A DNA stretch of 29,262 bases from Desulfobacteraceae bacterium (GTDB lineage: Bacteria > Desulfobacterota > Desulfobacteria > Desulfobacterales > SURF-15). Made by a program: the position numbers and the translations under genes. The stretch is from positions 1 through 29,262 of the forward strand of contig QZKK01000108.1 in NCBI GenBank assembly GCA_003599475.1. The letters run 5' to 3'. This document shows positions 14,638 to 23,272 of the stretch, one piece after another (position 1 is the stretch's first letter; each line of letters opens with the position of its first letter). The notes under the pieces are model-generated. The model was not told the origin of the DNA and did no database searches. It saw only the letters and a program-made list of their open reading frames with translations.

Positions 14638-15867
14638 TTCCGCATCCGGTTCCGTGCGGCCGGCAATCAACGGAAGTGCGGCTGTGATTGCCGCTACCGC
14701 CAAAAACCCCAAAAATGCGTTCATCCCAAGGGCTGAAACCGCTCCGAGGGCGTCGGATGCCGCCCCGAGCGCCAGCGACCCCAGGGGGCCTGCTCCGATG
14801 GCCAGGCTCACCACCCCGAGGGAGCGTCCCCGCATCTCTTCCTTTGCCACGAGCAGGACGGTTGCAGCCTGCATGGTCGAAAAGCCGGCCGAGCCCAGTC
14901 CGAGAAAGAGAAGGCTCGGAAAAGAAACGGCAAAAAAACCGGACAGGGAAAATGCACCGAGCCCGATAAAAGACACCAGAGCCCCGGCCACAAAGATCCG
15001 GCCGTGATAGACGATGCTTCCTGCAGACGCAATCAGGATCGAACCGAATACCGCACCGAATCCCTGTGCAGCCTGAAGCAGTCCCATGAGCGTGGGACCG
15101 ACGTGGAGCACATCGCGGGCGATGACCGATACCATCGGCATGTAAGGAAAAAGCAAGAGATTCATCGCCACGGTGATCCATACGACGGCAAGCAGCGTCG
15201 GAATCCGGTGAATGTAGCGGAACCCCTCCAGGAGGCTGCATAAAAAGCTGTCGTTCCGGCATTCCCGTCTCTGGGGTCGTTTTATCTTCAAGGGGAAAAG
15301 GAGGATAAACGCGGAGGCATAAAAAAGTGTCACGGCAGCGTAGCCGCCTGAGACTCCCGTCAGAGAGATCAAGGCGCCTCCCATACCGGGTCCGAGGACG
15401 CGGCTGATATTCATGCCCAGCGTATCCAGCGCCATCGCGTTTGTAACCACCTGAGCCCCCAGAAGATCGAAAATCAATGCCCGGCGGGAGGGGAATCCGA
15501 TGGCCCATGCCGCCCCGTTGATCAGAATGGTCAGATACGCCTCCCACACCCGCACCGCGCCCATCGCGAGCAGAGCCGTAAACCCGAGACTTGCCGCGAT
15601 GTTTACCGAGAGGGTGGCGATCAGCAAAAGCCTGCGATCCACCCGGTCGGCGAGCACCCCGCCGCCGAGTCCGAGCACCAGGGTGGGGAGGAAAAAAAAG
15701 AATCCCACCAGTGCGACGCTCCAGGAAGAATCGGTAAGCTCCAGGACAAGCCAGGCGACAAGCGTCATCTGCATCCAGCGTGCCGTATCCGAAAGGCAAT
15801 TGGTCGACCACAGCAAGAGGTAGCCGCGTTCGCCGAATGCCCTGAAGGTTCCGCCGAATCTTCTCAT
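14620..15867 (-). CDS. EntS-like MFS exporter
   Basis: This 415-residue major facilitator transporter shows twelve hydrophobic segments and the loop GGVLADRVDRRLLL between spans two and three. Segments such as FRAFGERGYLLLWSTNCLSDTARWMQ and AWAIGFPSRRALIFDLLGAQVVTNAMAL are typical of the MFS_3/EntS group, which includes the enterobactin exporter. The start overlaps the stop of the phosphopantetheinyl transferase gene by 4 bp. This coupling to a carrier-protein-activating enzyme suggests export of a peptide or polyketide-type product, but no synthetase is in the window. The 3' end overlaps livM by 18 bp. Substrate unknown. Confidence 0.88.
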   Translation of the reverse strand: MRRFGGTFRAFGERGYLLLWSTNCLSDTARWMQMTLVAWLVLELTDSSWSVALVGFFFFLPTLVLGLGGGVLADRVDRRLLLIATLSVNIAASLGFTALLAMGAVRVWEAYLTILINGAAWAIGFPSRRALIFDLLGAQVVTNAMALDTLGMNISRVLGPGMGGALISLTGVSGGYAAVTLFYASAFILLFPLKIKRPQRRECRNDSFLCSLLEGFRYIHRIPTLLAVVWITVAMNLLLFPYMPMVSVIARDVLHVGPTLMGLLQAAQGFGAVFGSILIASAGSIVYHGRIFVAGALVSFIGLGAFSLSGFFAVSFPSLLFLGLGSAGFSTMQAATVLLVAKEEMRGRSLGVVSLAIGAGPLGSLALGAASDALGAVSALGMNAFLGFLAVAAITAALPLIAGRTEPDAESVRLR

Positions 15868-16646
15868 CTGTCTGAATGGAGAGAGGACGGTTCGCTCAAA
15901 AAATCCTTCTCATCCACCATCGGGGTTGTTCTTTTGATTGAAAATCGGTACTTGATCCGGTGCGAACGCACGCAAACGGCCGCTCTATGGCGATCGGTCG
16001 GATGAAAAAGCCGGAATTGCCAATGCAGGGGGTCGTCGGTGCGCTGCGGAGAAAAAGAAATCCTGGGGGGAGATCCTTCCGGAATAACGAAACCGAACTG
16101 GTCCAGCGGAATCGAAAGACCCATGCCGCAAGCCTTGATATAGGATTCTTTGAGGGTCCAATAATCGAAAAAGCGGCTCCGCCTCAGATCTTCCGGAATC
16201 GATGCCAGGTCTTTGACCTCGTTGGGGGAAAAAAACCGCTCGGCCAGGCCCGATGACACTTCCAGGCGGCCCATGTCTTCGACATCCACTCCGATATCCC
16301 GATCCAGGACCACCCCCAGCATGGCGAGCCCATCGGTATGGGAAAGATTGAACCGGATGGAAGAGTCGATTTCCCCGGCCGCAAGCTCCGGTTTGCCGTA
16401 GCGGTTCCGGAAAAAACGAAGCATTCGCGGATCGATGCCGGTGTAGCGGGAAAGGGTCGTACGGACAAGCGCCCGGGCAACCAGATACTGATGGCGGTGT
16501 TTTTCGAAATAGAACCGGCCTTTTCTCTCCAGCTCTTCTTCGCATAGAAGCTTTTCGTATGTGGAAAGAAGATTCGGATCCTTTGCCTCTTCCGGAAAGG
16601 CAAACCAGAGGTGGATCTCGTCTTGATTCAGTTTTACCGGATTCAT
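15864..16646 (-). CDS. 4'-phosphopantetheinyl transferase, Sfp type
   Basis: This enzyme moves phosphopantetheine from coenzyme A to a serine of acyl, peptidyl or aryl carrier proteins. The 260-residue length and pseudo-dimeric layout fit the Sfp/AcpT group, not the short AcpS. Motifs are RFNLSHTDGLAM (98-109), the magnesium-binding Asp121 and Glu123 in GVDVED, and WTLKESYIKACG with Glu167. All catalytic residues are present. The ATG at 16646 lies 9 bp after the upstream stop with no clear ribosome site, so it is probably translated by coupling. No carrier protein, NRPS or PKS gene occurs here, so the partner is elsewhere. The C-terminal 30 residues after CVRSHRIKYRFSIK look non-conserved. 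Confidence 0.92.
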   Translation of the reverse strand: MNPVKLNQDEIHLWFAFPEEAKDPNLLSTYEKLLCEEELERKGRFYFEKHRHQYLVARALVRTTLSRYTGIDPRMLRFFRNRYGKPELAAGEIDSSIRFNLSHTDGLAMLGVVLDRDIGVDVEDMGRLEVSSGLAERFFSPNEVKDLASIPEDLRRSRFFDYWTLKESYIKACGMGLSIPLDQFGFVIPEGSPPRISFSPQRTDDPLHWQFRLFHPTDRHRAAVCVRSHRIKYRFSIKRTTPMVDEKDFLSEPSSLHSDR

Positions 16647-16655
16647 TTAAAAAAG

Positions 16656-17465
16656 CTATGGCCGTTTTGGCTGGCGTTGCGGGTGATCCTGATGCTTGTC
16701 ATCGATTTCCCCGATCTCTCGATGGGAGCCCCCAAAGTCGCCCGATGAACCCGATGAATAGGACGGTTGAAATGCCGACGCATTCTCGACGGCCGGATGC
16801 TGAATCGAACGCAGATACGTCCTCAAGTTGGCTTTTCGATGGCTGAGACCGAGCTTTCTTCTGATCTTTTTACGGTGGGTCTCTATCGTTTTGTCCGAAA
16901 GCTTCAGGATTTCAGCAATTTCCCTGGTTCGATGGCCTTTTCTCAGGAGATCCGCCACCCTGGATTCAGCACGGGTTAAACGGGTGCACTCGGCCGGCCG
17001 CTCTCCGGAATAAAGGGAAAGGGAACCATCCGAAATGGTGCCCTGCAAATCGCGGTTTGGATCCGGCCCGACATCCAGTGCCCTTTCCAGAAGGTTATCG
17101 ATGTGCGGCATGACAAGACGGCTGATATTGTAGAGTATCTTCTCCTCCAGCTCTTGCCTGTAACGCTTGTTTCTCTCAACCAGAACCCCCATGGCATCGA
17201 TTTCCTTCATACCGGGCGGCTTTGCTTCAACCTCCCCCTTTTGGGGCAGACTGCATTCGGTATCTTCGATGGTGCGCAAGCGCGAATCACTTTCGGCAAG
17301 GGCGGTTTCGGCCGACTCCCTTCTGCGGACCTCTTCCCTCAACGCAAGGCTGGTTGCGAGAAGATCGGCCGTCTTCTCCTTCAGCCGGGCTTCCAACTGC
17401 TCGATCTTTTCCTCAAGTCTGCGGATTTCCCTCTTCAGCGCTAAATCGGTCCGTGTATCGGTCAT
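16656..17465 (-). CDS. Coiled-coil LuxR-type HTH transcription regulator
   Basis: A 269-residue predicted DNA-binding regulator. Residues 8-70 are highly charged heptad-like sequence predicting a coiled coil. The middle (about 95-160) contains EILYNISRLVMPHIDNLLERAL, of the kind found in PAS-linked LuxR proteins of Desulfobacterota. Residues 165-220 form a GerE/LuxR helix-turn-helix: LTRAESRVADLLRKGHRTREIAEIL, then SDKTIETHRKKIRRKLGL. There is no receiver domain, so regulation is not through classical phosphorylation. The tail beyond LRTYLRSIQ is low-complexity. The ATG at 17465 follows GGAGGGTGATTCG. It heads a three-gene unit with the transferase and exporter and is a candidate regulator of that unit. 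Confidence 0.87.
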   Translation of the reverse strand: MTDTRTDLALKREIRRLEEKIEQLEARLKEKTADLLATSLALREEVRRRESAETALAESDSRLRTIEDTECSLPQKGEVEAKPPGMKEIDAMGVLVERNKRYRQELEEKILYNISRLVMPHIDNLLERALDVGPDPNRDLQGTISDGSLSLYSGERPAECTRLTRAESRVADLLRKGHRTREIAEILKLSDKTIETHRKKIRRKLGLSHRKANLRTYLRSIQHPAVENASAFQPSYSSGSSGDFGGSHREIGEIDDKHQDHPQRQPKRP

Positions 17466-17818
17466 CGAATCACCCTCCGGTCGGCATCGGAGCCCCGACC
17501 CCTACGGCTTCATTCCGCAAAAACCGCTTCCGTCGTACCGGAATCCCGGGGACCGATCCGGCAAAAAGCCGGTCGGATTTTCCCATCGGATTTCGCCCGT
17601 CAAATTTCGATTGATTGCGCAGGCTCCTCTTATTTCATCCCGTATTGGGTGTCAATCCCCATTCTGTTCCCGGTCTATTTTATTCTTCCCCGCCCGATAT
17701 TCATCCTGAACCCTTCGATCTGCATTTGCATTGGCCCCCTTTTGGTGTTTATGCTACATGTATTGGGACATTTTGACGACCGGGAGTCGAACCGGGAGTC
17801 GAACAGCAGGGGTGTGGT
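17466..17818. other. Divergent intergenic region, 353 bp, no gene
   Basis: This gap separates the LuxR-type gene (leftward) from the ABC transporter genes (rightward), so it should hold both promoters, but I see no strong match to either. A hairpin of CCGGC and GCCGG around aaaaa, extended by ccga and tcgg, lies at 17553-17576 and is followed on the plus strand by ATTTT. It could be a weak terminator or an mRNA leader structure. A 13-bp tandem repeat of accgggagtcga type lies at about 17779-17803, just before the ATPase start. Confidence 0.5.
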
Positions 17819-18523
17819 TTGGAAACGAAGGATCCGAAACCTGTGATATCGGCCAGATCTTTAAGCCGGATCTATCCGCTTGGAGACAGAAAGGTTGTCG
17901 GTATCTGCAGAGTCGACCTCACGATCCCGGCAGGAGAACTGGTGGTCTTGAAAGGAAACAGCGGGTCCGGAAAAAGCACCCTGCTTTCTCTGCTGGCCGG
18001 GCTGGATCGCGCTACCGAGGGAGACTTGAACGTATCCGGATTCGACCTGAACAAAAGCGATGCCGCCGCCCTGACCCGCTTCCGCAGGGAAGTGATCGGG
18101 ATGGTTTTCCAAACCTTCAATCTTCTTCCCACCCTCAACGTGCTCGAAAACGTTTGCCTGCCTGCGCTCCTGGCGGGGCGCTCCTTTTCGACAACCCGCC
18201 GAAAAGCCCAAGACCTGCTGTCGTGGCTTGCGCTTTCCGATCGGCTCGATCACCTTCCCGCCCAGCTTTCCGGCGGTGAAATGCAGCGAACCGCCATCGC
18301 AAGAGCACTCATCAACGACCCGGCGGTCATCTTGGCCGACGAGCCTACGGGAAACCTGGACAGTCGAAACGGCCGGAGGGTCATCGAGCTTTTGGCCGAG
18401 CTGAACCGGAAGTGGGGGCGTACGGTGATGATTGCAACCCACAGCGATCTGGCCGATCCTTTTTCCACCCTGACCATCCGCCTGGAGGATGGAAGGGTCG
18501 CAAACGACCCATGCAGGCTCTAG
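17819..18523 (+). CDS. LolD/MacB-type ABC transporter ATP-binding protein
   Basis: Cytoplasmic ATPase that powers the adjacent FtsX-family permease. The 234 residues have Walker A GNSGSGKST (46-54), the Q-loop segment GMVFQTFNLLPTLNVLENV (94-112) typical of LolD/MacB ATPases, LSGGE (150-154), Walker B ILADEPTGNLD (171-181) and the switch His in ATHSD. The start appears to be TTG at 17819, after AGGGGTG; no better ATG precedes Walker A. Its end overlaps the permease start by 13 bp, so the two are translationally coupled. In this class ATP hydrolysis drives mechanical work on the periplasmic side, such as lipoprotein extraction, and not import. Confidence 0.92.
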   Translation: METKDPKPVISARSLSRIYPLGDRKVVGICRVDLTIPAGELVVLKGNSGSGKSTLLSLLAGLDRATEGDLNVSGFDLNKSDAAALTRFRREVIGMVFQTFNLLPTLNVLENVCLPALLAGRSFSTTRRKAQDLLSWLALSDRLDHLPAQLSGGEMQRTAIARALINDPAVILADEPTGNLDSRNGRRVIELLAELNRKWGRTVMIATHSDLADPFSTLTIRLEDGRVANDPCRL

Positions 18524-21500
18524 TCTTTTTTTTCCGGCTCTATGTCTGGTTCAGCATTCGAAATCTGCGCAGATCTCCGGGCCGCGCCGCGGCGGTGCTC
18601 CTGGGAGTCGCCCTTGGAGCGGCCGTCTTTACCAGCGTCCGGCTGTCCGTCAACGCCTCGACCGACTCGTTTGCGCAAAGCATGGACCGGCTCACCGGGC
18701 GCTCCGATCTTACCGCGATTCAGCCCGGAGGAGAGGTTTCCGAGCACCTGATTTCCCGGATCCTGAATCATCCTGCCGTAGAGGGCGCTTCGCCGCTGAT
18801 GACCACCTATGTCCGGAGCAGCCGGAAAGATTCAGAGCCGTTCCTTTTGATCGGGCTCGATCCGCTCCTGGATGGATCCTTCCGGAAATGGATGATTTCT
18901 CAAACGGAAGCTGCGGAATCCCTGCCCTGGGTAGACCTCATGAAAAACCCTTACACCCTGTTTCTTGGACATCCCGTGGCCAGGCAGAACAACTGCAGAC
19001 CCGGAGACCGGATCACGCTCGAACACACCCGTCAGACGAGATCCTTTCGTGTTCTGGGAATTCTTGCAGAAGAAGAGCTGGGCCTGGTCGAAGGGGGGCA
19101 GGTGGCCGTTGTCGATATCGCCACCTTCCAGGAGTTCACCGGATCTTTGGGAAGAGTCGATCGCATCGACCTGGGTCTGAAGAAGGATGCCGCCGCATCT
19201 GAGCTTGAGGATCTCCGAGACTCTCTTCCCCCCGGAACCCTCCTTCAGCCCGCTTCGGCAGCGAGGGTAAGCGGTGAGCGGCTGATTCAGTCCTACGAAC
19301 TGAACCTTTCCATCTTAAGCTTTGCATCGCTCTTTGTGGGAATGTTTCTCGTCTACAGCCTGGTTGCCCTCAATGCCGCCTCCCGCCGGCATGAGCTGGC
19401 GGTCCTTCGATCCCTCGGTGCTTCGGGCCGCTTCCTGTTTGCGATGTTTCTTGCGGAGGGTGCTTTTCTGGGCATTTTCGGCTGGGTTCTGGCGGTGCCG
19501 ATCAGCGCACTGCTGGTCCGTTATCTGATCCACGGGGTTACCCGCACCATCGCAACCCTGTTTGTCCGGGTGCAGGTGGAAACGCTTACGCTGAGCGGGT
19601 GGGAAATTCTTCTGAGCTTCGCTGTTACCGTGACCGTTTCCGTTCTGGCCGCCTTCCAGCCCGCACAGGAGGCAATGGAGGTCCCGCCCAAGGAGGCAAT
19701 GGAAGTTTCCCGCCACGGGGTGCGGTTTCAAAGGTCGCCGCTGCGTCTGGCCGTCATTGGCTTGGGGTGCATCCTCCTCGTATTTCCCCTGGCCAGACTG
19801 CCGGGCTTCTCCGGTATGCCGCTGCCCGGCTATCTTGCGATGTTTCTGCTGTTTGCAGGCTTTTCGATGGCAGCGCCCTGGATTTTGCAGTGGCTGGGGA
19901 AAAAATCATCCCCCGTGCTCCGGCGTGTCGGCGGCATCCCCGCCTTTCTGGGGACTCGATACGTTACGGAAAGCGGCACGCGCACAGCCGTTTCGGTCGG
20001 AGCGTTGTTGACGGCCGTAGCCCTCTTTACGGCGATCGTCATCATGATTTACAGCTTTCGGCAGACGGTGGAACTCTGGACCCGCCAGACCGTAAGCGGA
20101 GATCTATTTTTGACCGCCAAGATGGGAGAGCTCAATCGTTTTCAATATCCGTTGCCACAGGCGACCGTCGATGCGCTTCGAGCCCTCCGAAGCGACGTCG
20201 ATCTGGTGCCCAGCCGGCGAATCCGGTTGGACAAAGAGGGGTTTCCCTATGAGTTCGAAGCCTTCGATATCGAAACCTTTCTCAGATACGGCGCTTTCGT
20301 GTGGCTGGAAGGAGATCCGGAAAAAAACAGCCGCCGCACGATCGATCGTATCCTGGGGCGCGTGATCCGGGGAGAGGGGGTATTGGTATCGGAGGTATTT
20401 TCCAATCGAACCGGTCTTTTCACAGGGGATGCGTTCGAGGCCCGGATCGGAAAATCGATGGTGAAGCTTCCGATTCTCGGGATCGTCCGGGATTATCGGA
20501 CAGACGGAGGGGTCGTTTTCTATTCGCTCCCCAAGTTCGTGAGCCGCTATCATGATCCCGGCTGGAGCGGAGTACGGTTCTTTTTCAGAAACCGCACCGG
20601 GGATATCGATCGCGCCGTCTCCGGACTCCGCAGGGAAATTATCGAATGCTGCGGAGAAAACCTGGACATGATCGCAGGAGAGAGCCTGCGAAGGGGAATC
20701 CTCAAGGTTTTCGATGAAACGTTTGCCGTCACCACCGTGCTTTTGCTGATCGCTCTGATCATCGCCGCTCTGGGCATCGCAACTACGCTTACCGTTCGGG
20801 TCCTTGAACGGATGGGACAGATAAACACCCTGTTTGCTGTGGGAGCCGGCTACGGCCAGATCCGATCCATGATCTTCTGGGAGGCGGCGTTTATGGCAGT
20901 TGTCGGCGAAGCCGCCGGTCTCTTATGCGGGTTCGCCCTGTCCTTCCTCCTCATCTATGTCATCAACCGCCAGTCCTTCGGCTGGACGTTCCTTTTCGGC
21001 GTAGATTGGACCACGCTTGCAATGTCGCTTCCGCTGATCGTTCTCACCGCGTTGGCTTCGGCGCTGCCGGCCCTCCGAATGGTGTTCCGCCGCCCTCCGG
21101 CAACGATTCTGCGGTCCGCTCTATCCATCGCGCTTTTCCTGCTTCTTCAGCATCCGGTTTTTTCCGGCGGCCTGGAAGGCGCTGAGGGGGAAAAAGACTA
21201 CCCCGCCGTCACCGGCCCCTGCAACCTGGCATTTCCCGGAGACCATGGGCCGCATCCGGCTTATCGGACCGAATGGTGGTATTATACGGGCAATCTGACC
21301 GATGCATCCGGCAGGCCCTTCGGCTTCCAGCTCACCTTCTTCAGGAGCCGGATCGGGCCTCCCGGCTTCGAGGCGTCCTGGCCGAATCCGGCTTCTTCCT
21401 GGAGAACGGAGCAAATCTATCTCGGCCATGCGGCCGTCGCAGACATCTCCGGGAAGCGCCATCTTCAGGCGGAGCGGATCTCCCGCGGCGTCCTGAACCT

Positions 21501-22245
21501 GGCGGGAGCGGTGCAGGGGAATTCGACGACCTCTGTTTTCATCGGAAACTGGGCGGCGGAAATCGGCCGGGGCCGCCATCGGATGAGGGCAAGTACCGAT
21601 ACGTTTTCATTCGACCTGACCGGATCCCCCTCGAAACCTCCCGTCCTGCACGGAATTTCCGGCTACAGCCGCAAGGGTTCCTCACCAGAGCGGGCAAGTT
21701 GCTACTACTCGTTGACCCGGGTGAAAACAGAAGGGATGCTGACCGTTTCAGGAGAGTCGAATGAGGTTACAGGCTCCGCCTGGATGGATCATGAATTCAG
21801 CACGGCACCGCTTGAGCCCGGCATCGTGGGCTGGGACTGGTTCGGGCTGCAGCTTTCAGACAATACGGAAATCATGATCTACCTGCTGAGAAACCGGGAT
21901 GGAACCTTTTCCGAGGCATCTGCCGGCACCATTGTCGATGAAAGGGGAAACACCCGGGGCCTGGAATTGAAGGATATCCAAATCAAGGTACTGGATTCCT
22001 GGAAAAGTTCGCATTCCAGAGCCGCCTATCCGGCTCGCTGGCAGGTCCGGATTCCCCCCCTCTCGTTGGAAATCGAGGTACAGCCCCGGATTGCGGATCA
22101 GGAGATGAAAACTCCGGCAAGCACAAGGATCACCTACTGGGAAGGCGCCGTATCGCTGGAAGGCCGCAAAGGAGGGCGGCCGATCCGGGGGCACGGCTAC
22201 GTGGAATTGACCGGATACGATAAACCGATGGATCCGGTACCCTGA
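18511..22245 (+). CDS. FtsX-family ABC permease fused to an AttH/CrtC lipocalin-like domain
   Basis: A 1244-residue protein. Residues 1-867 are a large FtsX/YbbP-type permease: one span near 25-44, a periplasmic domain, about six spans between 266 and 520, a second periplasmic domain, then three spans before residue 865, ending RRPPATILR as free-standing permeases do. An added hydrophobic stretch (SALSIALFLLLQHPVFSG, about 869-886) looks like the signal peptide of a former separate gene. It would place the rest in the periplasm. Residues 890-1240 are an AttH/CrtC (hydroxyneurosporene-synthase-like) domain, with EWWYYTG (921), FGFQLTFFR, WMDHEF (1091) and GWDWFGLQL (1107). AttH proteins are normally separate genes beside such ABC systems. 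No frameshift or stop interrupts the junction. Substrate unknown; lipid or lipoprotein handling is plausible. ATG at 18511 overlaps the ATPase gene. Confidence 0.88.
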   Translation: MQALVFFFRLYVWFSIRNLRRSPGRAAAVLLGVALGAAVFTSVRLSVNASTDSFAQSMDRLTGRSDLTAIQPGGEVSEHLISRILNHPAVEGASPLMTTYVRSSRKDSEPFLLIGLDPLLDGSFRKWMISQTEAAESLPWVDLMKNPYTLFLGHPVARQNNCRPGDRITLEHTRQTRSFRVLGILAEEELGLVEGGQVAVVDIATFQEFTGSLGRVDRIDLGLKKDAAASELEDLRDSLPPGTLLQPASAARVSGERLIQSYELNLSILSFASLFVGMFLVYSLVALNAASRRHELAVLRSLGASGRFLFAMFLAEGAFLGIFGWVLAVPISALLVRYLIHGVTRTIATLFVRVQVETLTLSGWEILLSFAVTVTVSVLAAFQPAQEAMEVPPKEAMEVSRHGVRFQRSPLRLAVIGLGCILLVFPLARLPGFSGMPLPGYLAMFLLFAGFSMAAPWILQWLGKKSSPVLRRVGGIPAFLGTRYVTESGTRTAVSVGALLTAVALFTAIVIMIYSFRQTVELWTRQTVSGDLFLTAKMGELNRFQYPLPQATVDALRALRSDVDLVPSRRIRLDKEGFPYEFEAFDIETFLRYGAFVWLEGDPEKNSRRTIDRILGRVIRGEGVLVSEVFSNRTGLFTGDAFEARIGKSMVKLPILGIVRDYRTDGGVVFYSLPKFVSRYHDPGWSGVRFFFRNRTGDIDRAVSGLRREIIECCGENLDMIAGESLRRGILKVFDETFAVTTVLLLIALIIAALGIATTLTVRVLERMGQINTLFAVGAGYGQIRSMIFWEAAFMAVVGEAAGLLCGFALSFLLIYVINRQSFGWTFLFGVDWTTLAMSLPLIVLTALASALPALRMVFRRPPATILRSALSIALFLLLQHPVFSGGLEGAEGEKDYPAVTGPCNLAFPGDHGPHPAYRTEWWYYTGNLTDASGRPFGFQLTFFRSRIGPPGFEASWPNPASSWRTEQIYLGHAAVADISGKRHLQAERISRGVLNLAGAVQGNSTTSVFIGNWAAEIGRGRHRMRASTDTFSFDLTGSPSKPPVLHGISGYSRKGSSPERASCYYSLTRVKTEGMLTVSGESNEVTGSAWMDHEFSTAPLEPGIVGWDWFGLQLSDNTEIMIYLLRNRDGTFSEASAGTIVDERGNTRGLELKDIQIKVLDSWKSSHSRAAYPARWQVRIPPLSLEIEVQPRIADQEMKTPASTRITYWEGAVSLEGRKGGRPIRGHGYVELTGYDKPMDPVP

Positions 22246-22347
22246 ACAGGAATTGCCGGTTAACATTCGATCCCGACTATGGTAAATTCGTATGAAACGA
22301 GCGAACCGGTAAGGTAATCCCTGGAATCACAAAGCGAAGGATCAGGC

Positions 22348-23262
22348 TTGAACCCGGCCAACCCATTCCATATAAAAATGTTCCTGAGCCTGCTTAGGAT
22401 CACATTTCAGGAGTGGTGGAACGACAACATCATCCGATTTGCCGCATCCCTTGCATTCTATATGGTCTTTTCACTGGCTCCGATTCTGTTGATCGTCGTC
22501 GAGGCCGTCAGCCTGATCTTCAGCAAGGAGCGAGTGAAAGAGGAAGCGCTCAACCAGATCGAAATGCTGATCGGACCTCAGGGAGCGGCCGTCGCCAAAC
22601 AGGCGATGATAAGCTTCGGATTGACAGACTACAGTCCCTTTGCCGCCTTCATCGGTGTGCTGGGGGTTCTCATCGGCTCTACTGCCGTATTTGCGGAGCT
22701 TCACGCCGCATTGAATAAGATCTGGGATGTCCACCCGAAGCCGCAACGGAGCCTCTTGAAGGGAATGCTCATGGACCGGCTCCGCTCTCTGAGCATCGTT
22801 CTCGGCGTCGGTTTTCTTCTGTCGGTCTCTTTGACGATCAATGCCGTTATCGCCGTGATGCAATCTTTCTTCGACACCATGATCCCCGGGGTACCTTGGG
22901 TCTGGCGGATACTGAATTCAGGCAGTTCCTTTTTTGTGGTGTTCCTTCTATTTGCCATGATCTACAAGTATCTTCCGGACGTAATGATCACATGGCTGAG
23001 TGTCGGACTCGGAGCGGCCGTCACAGCACTCCTCTTCACCGCGGGCAAGTTCCTGATCGGTATCTACCTCGGCCGGATGGCTATTGCCGGAGCATATGGA
23101 GCCGCCGGCTCTTTTGCAGTCCTGCTGGTCTGGGTATACTACTCCGCCCTGATCAGCCTCTTCGGGGCAGAATTGACCCAGGTCTACTCCCGCCGATTCG
23201 GCGCAAGCGTCCGCCCCAAGAGTTATGCCACCTGGATCGGCGAAAAATCGATTCCCGTTTAA
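22348..23262 (+). CDS. YihY/virulence factor BrkB family membrane protein
   Basis: A 304-residue inner-membrane protein with about six spans. The family opening is clear: WWNDNIIRFAASLAFYMVFSLAPILLI, then a polar loop with LIGPQGAAVAKQ. Later blocks IWDVHPKPQRSLLKGMLMDRLRSLSIVLGVGFLL, YKYLPDV, GRMAIAGAYGAAGSFAVLLVWVYYSALISLFGAELTQVY complete the BrkB pattern. The molecular function of the family is unsettled; older RNase BN annotations of YihY proteins are not supported. The start is TTG at 22348 after AAGGAT; an ATG at 22378 is a weaker alternative. It follows the permease-AttH gene by 102 bp on the same strand and converges with the oxidoreductase gene, leaving 10 bp. Confidence 0.9.
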   Translation: MNPANPFHIKMFLSLLRITFQEWWNDNIIRFAASLAFYMVFSLAPILLIVVEAVSLIFSKERVKEEALNQIEMLIGPQGAAVAKQAMISFGLTDYSPFAAFIGVLGVLIGSTAVFAELHAALNKIWDVHPKPQRSLLKGMLMDRLRSLSIVLGVGFLLSVSLTINAVIAVMQSFFDTMIPGVPWVWRILNSGSSFFVVFLLFAMIYKYLPDVMITWLSVGLGAAVTALLFTAGKFLIGIYLGRMAIAGAYGAAGSFAVLLVWVYYSALISLFGAELTQVYSRRFGASVRPKSYATWIGEKSIPV

Positions 23263-23272
23263 TACCGGTTTT

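Noticed and set aside
17775..17803. tRNA-like T-arm on the minus strand (ggttcgactccc), possibly duplicated, suggesting an attachment site
   Set aside because: The flanking bases do not form a proper five-pair T stem, and no D-arm, anticodon arm or acceptor stem is found upstream. It is better described as a 13-bp tandem repeat.
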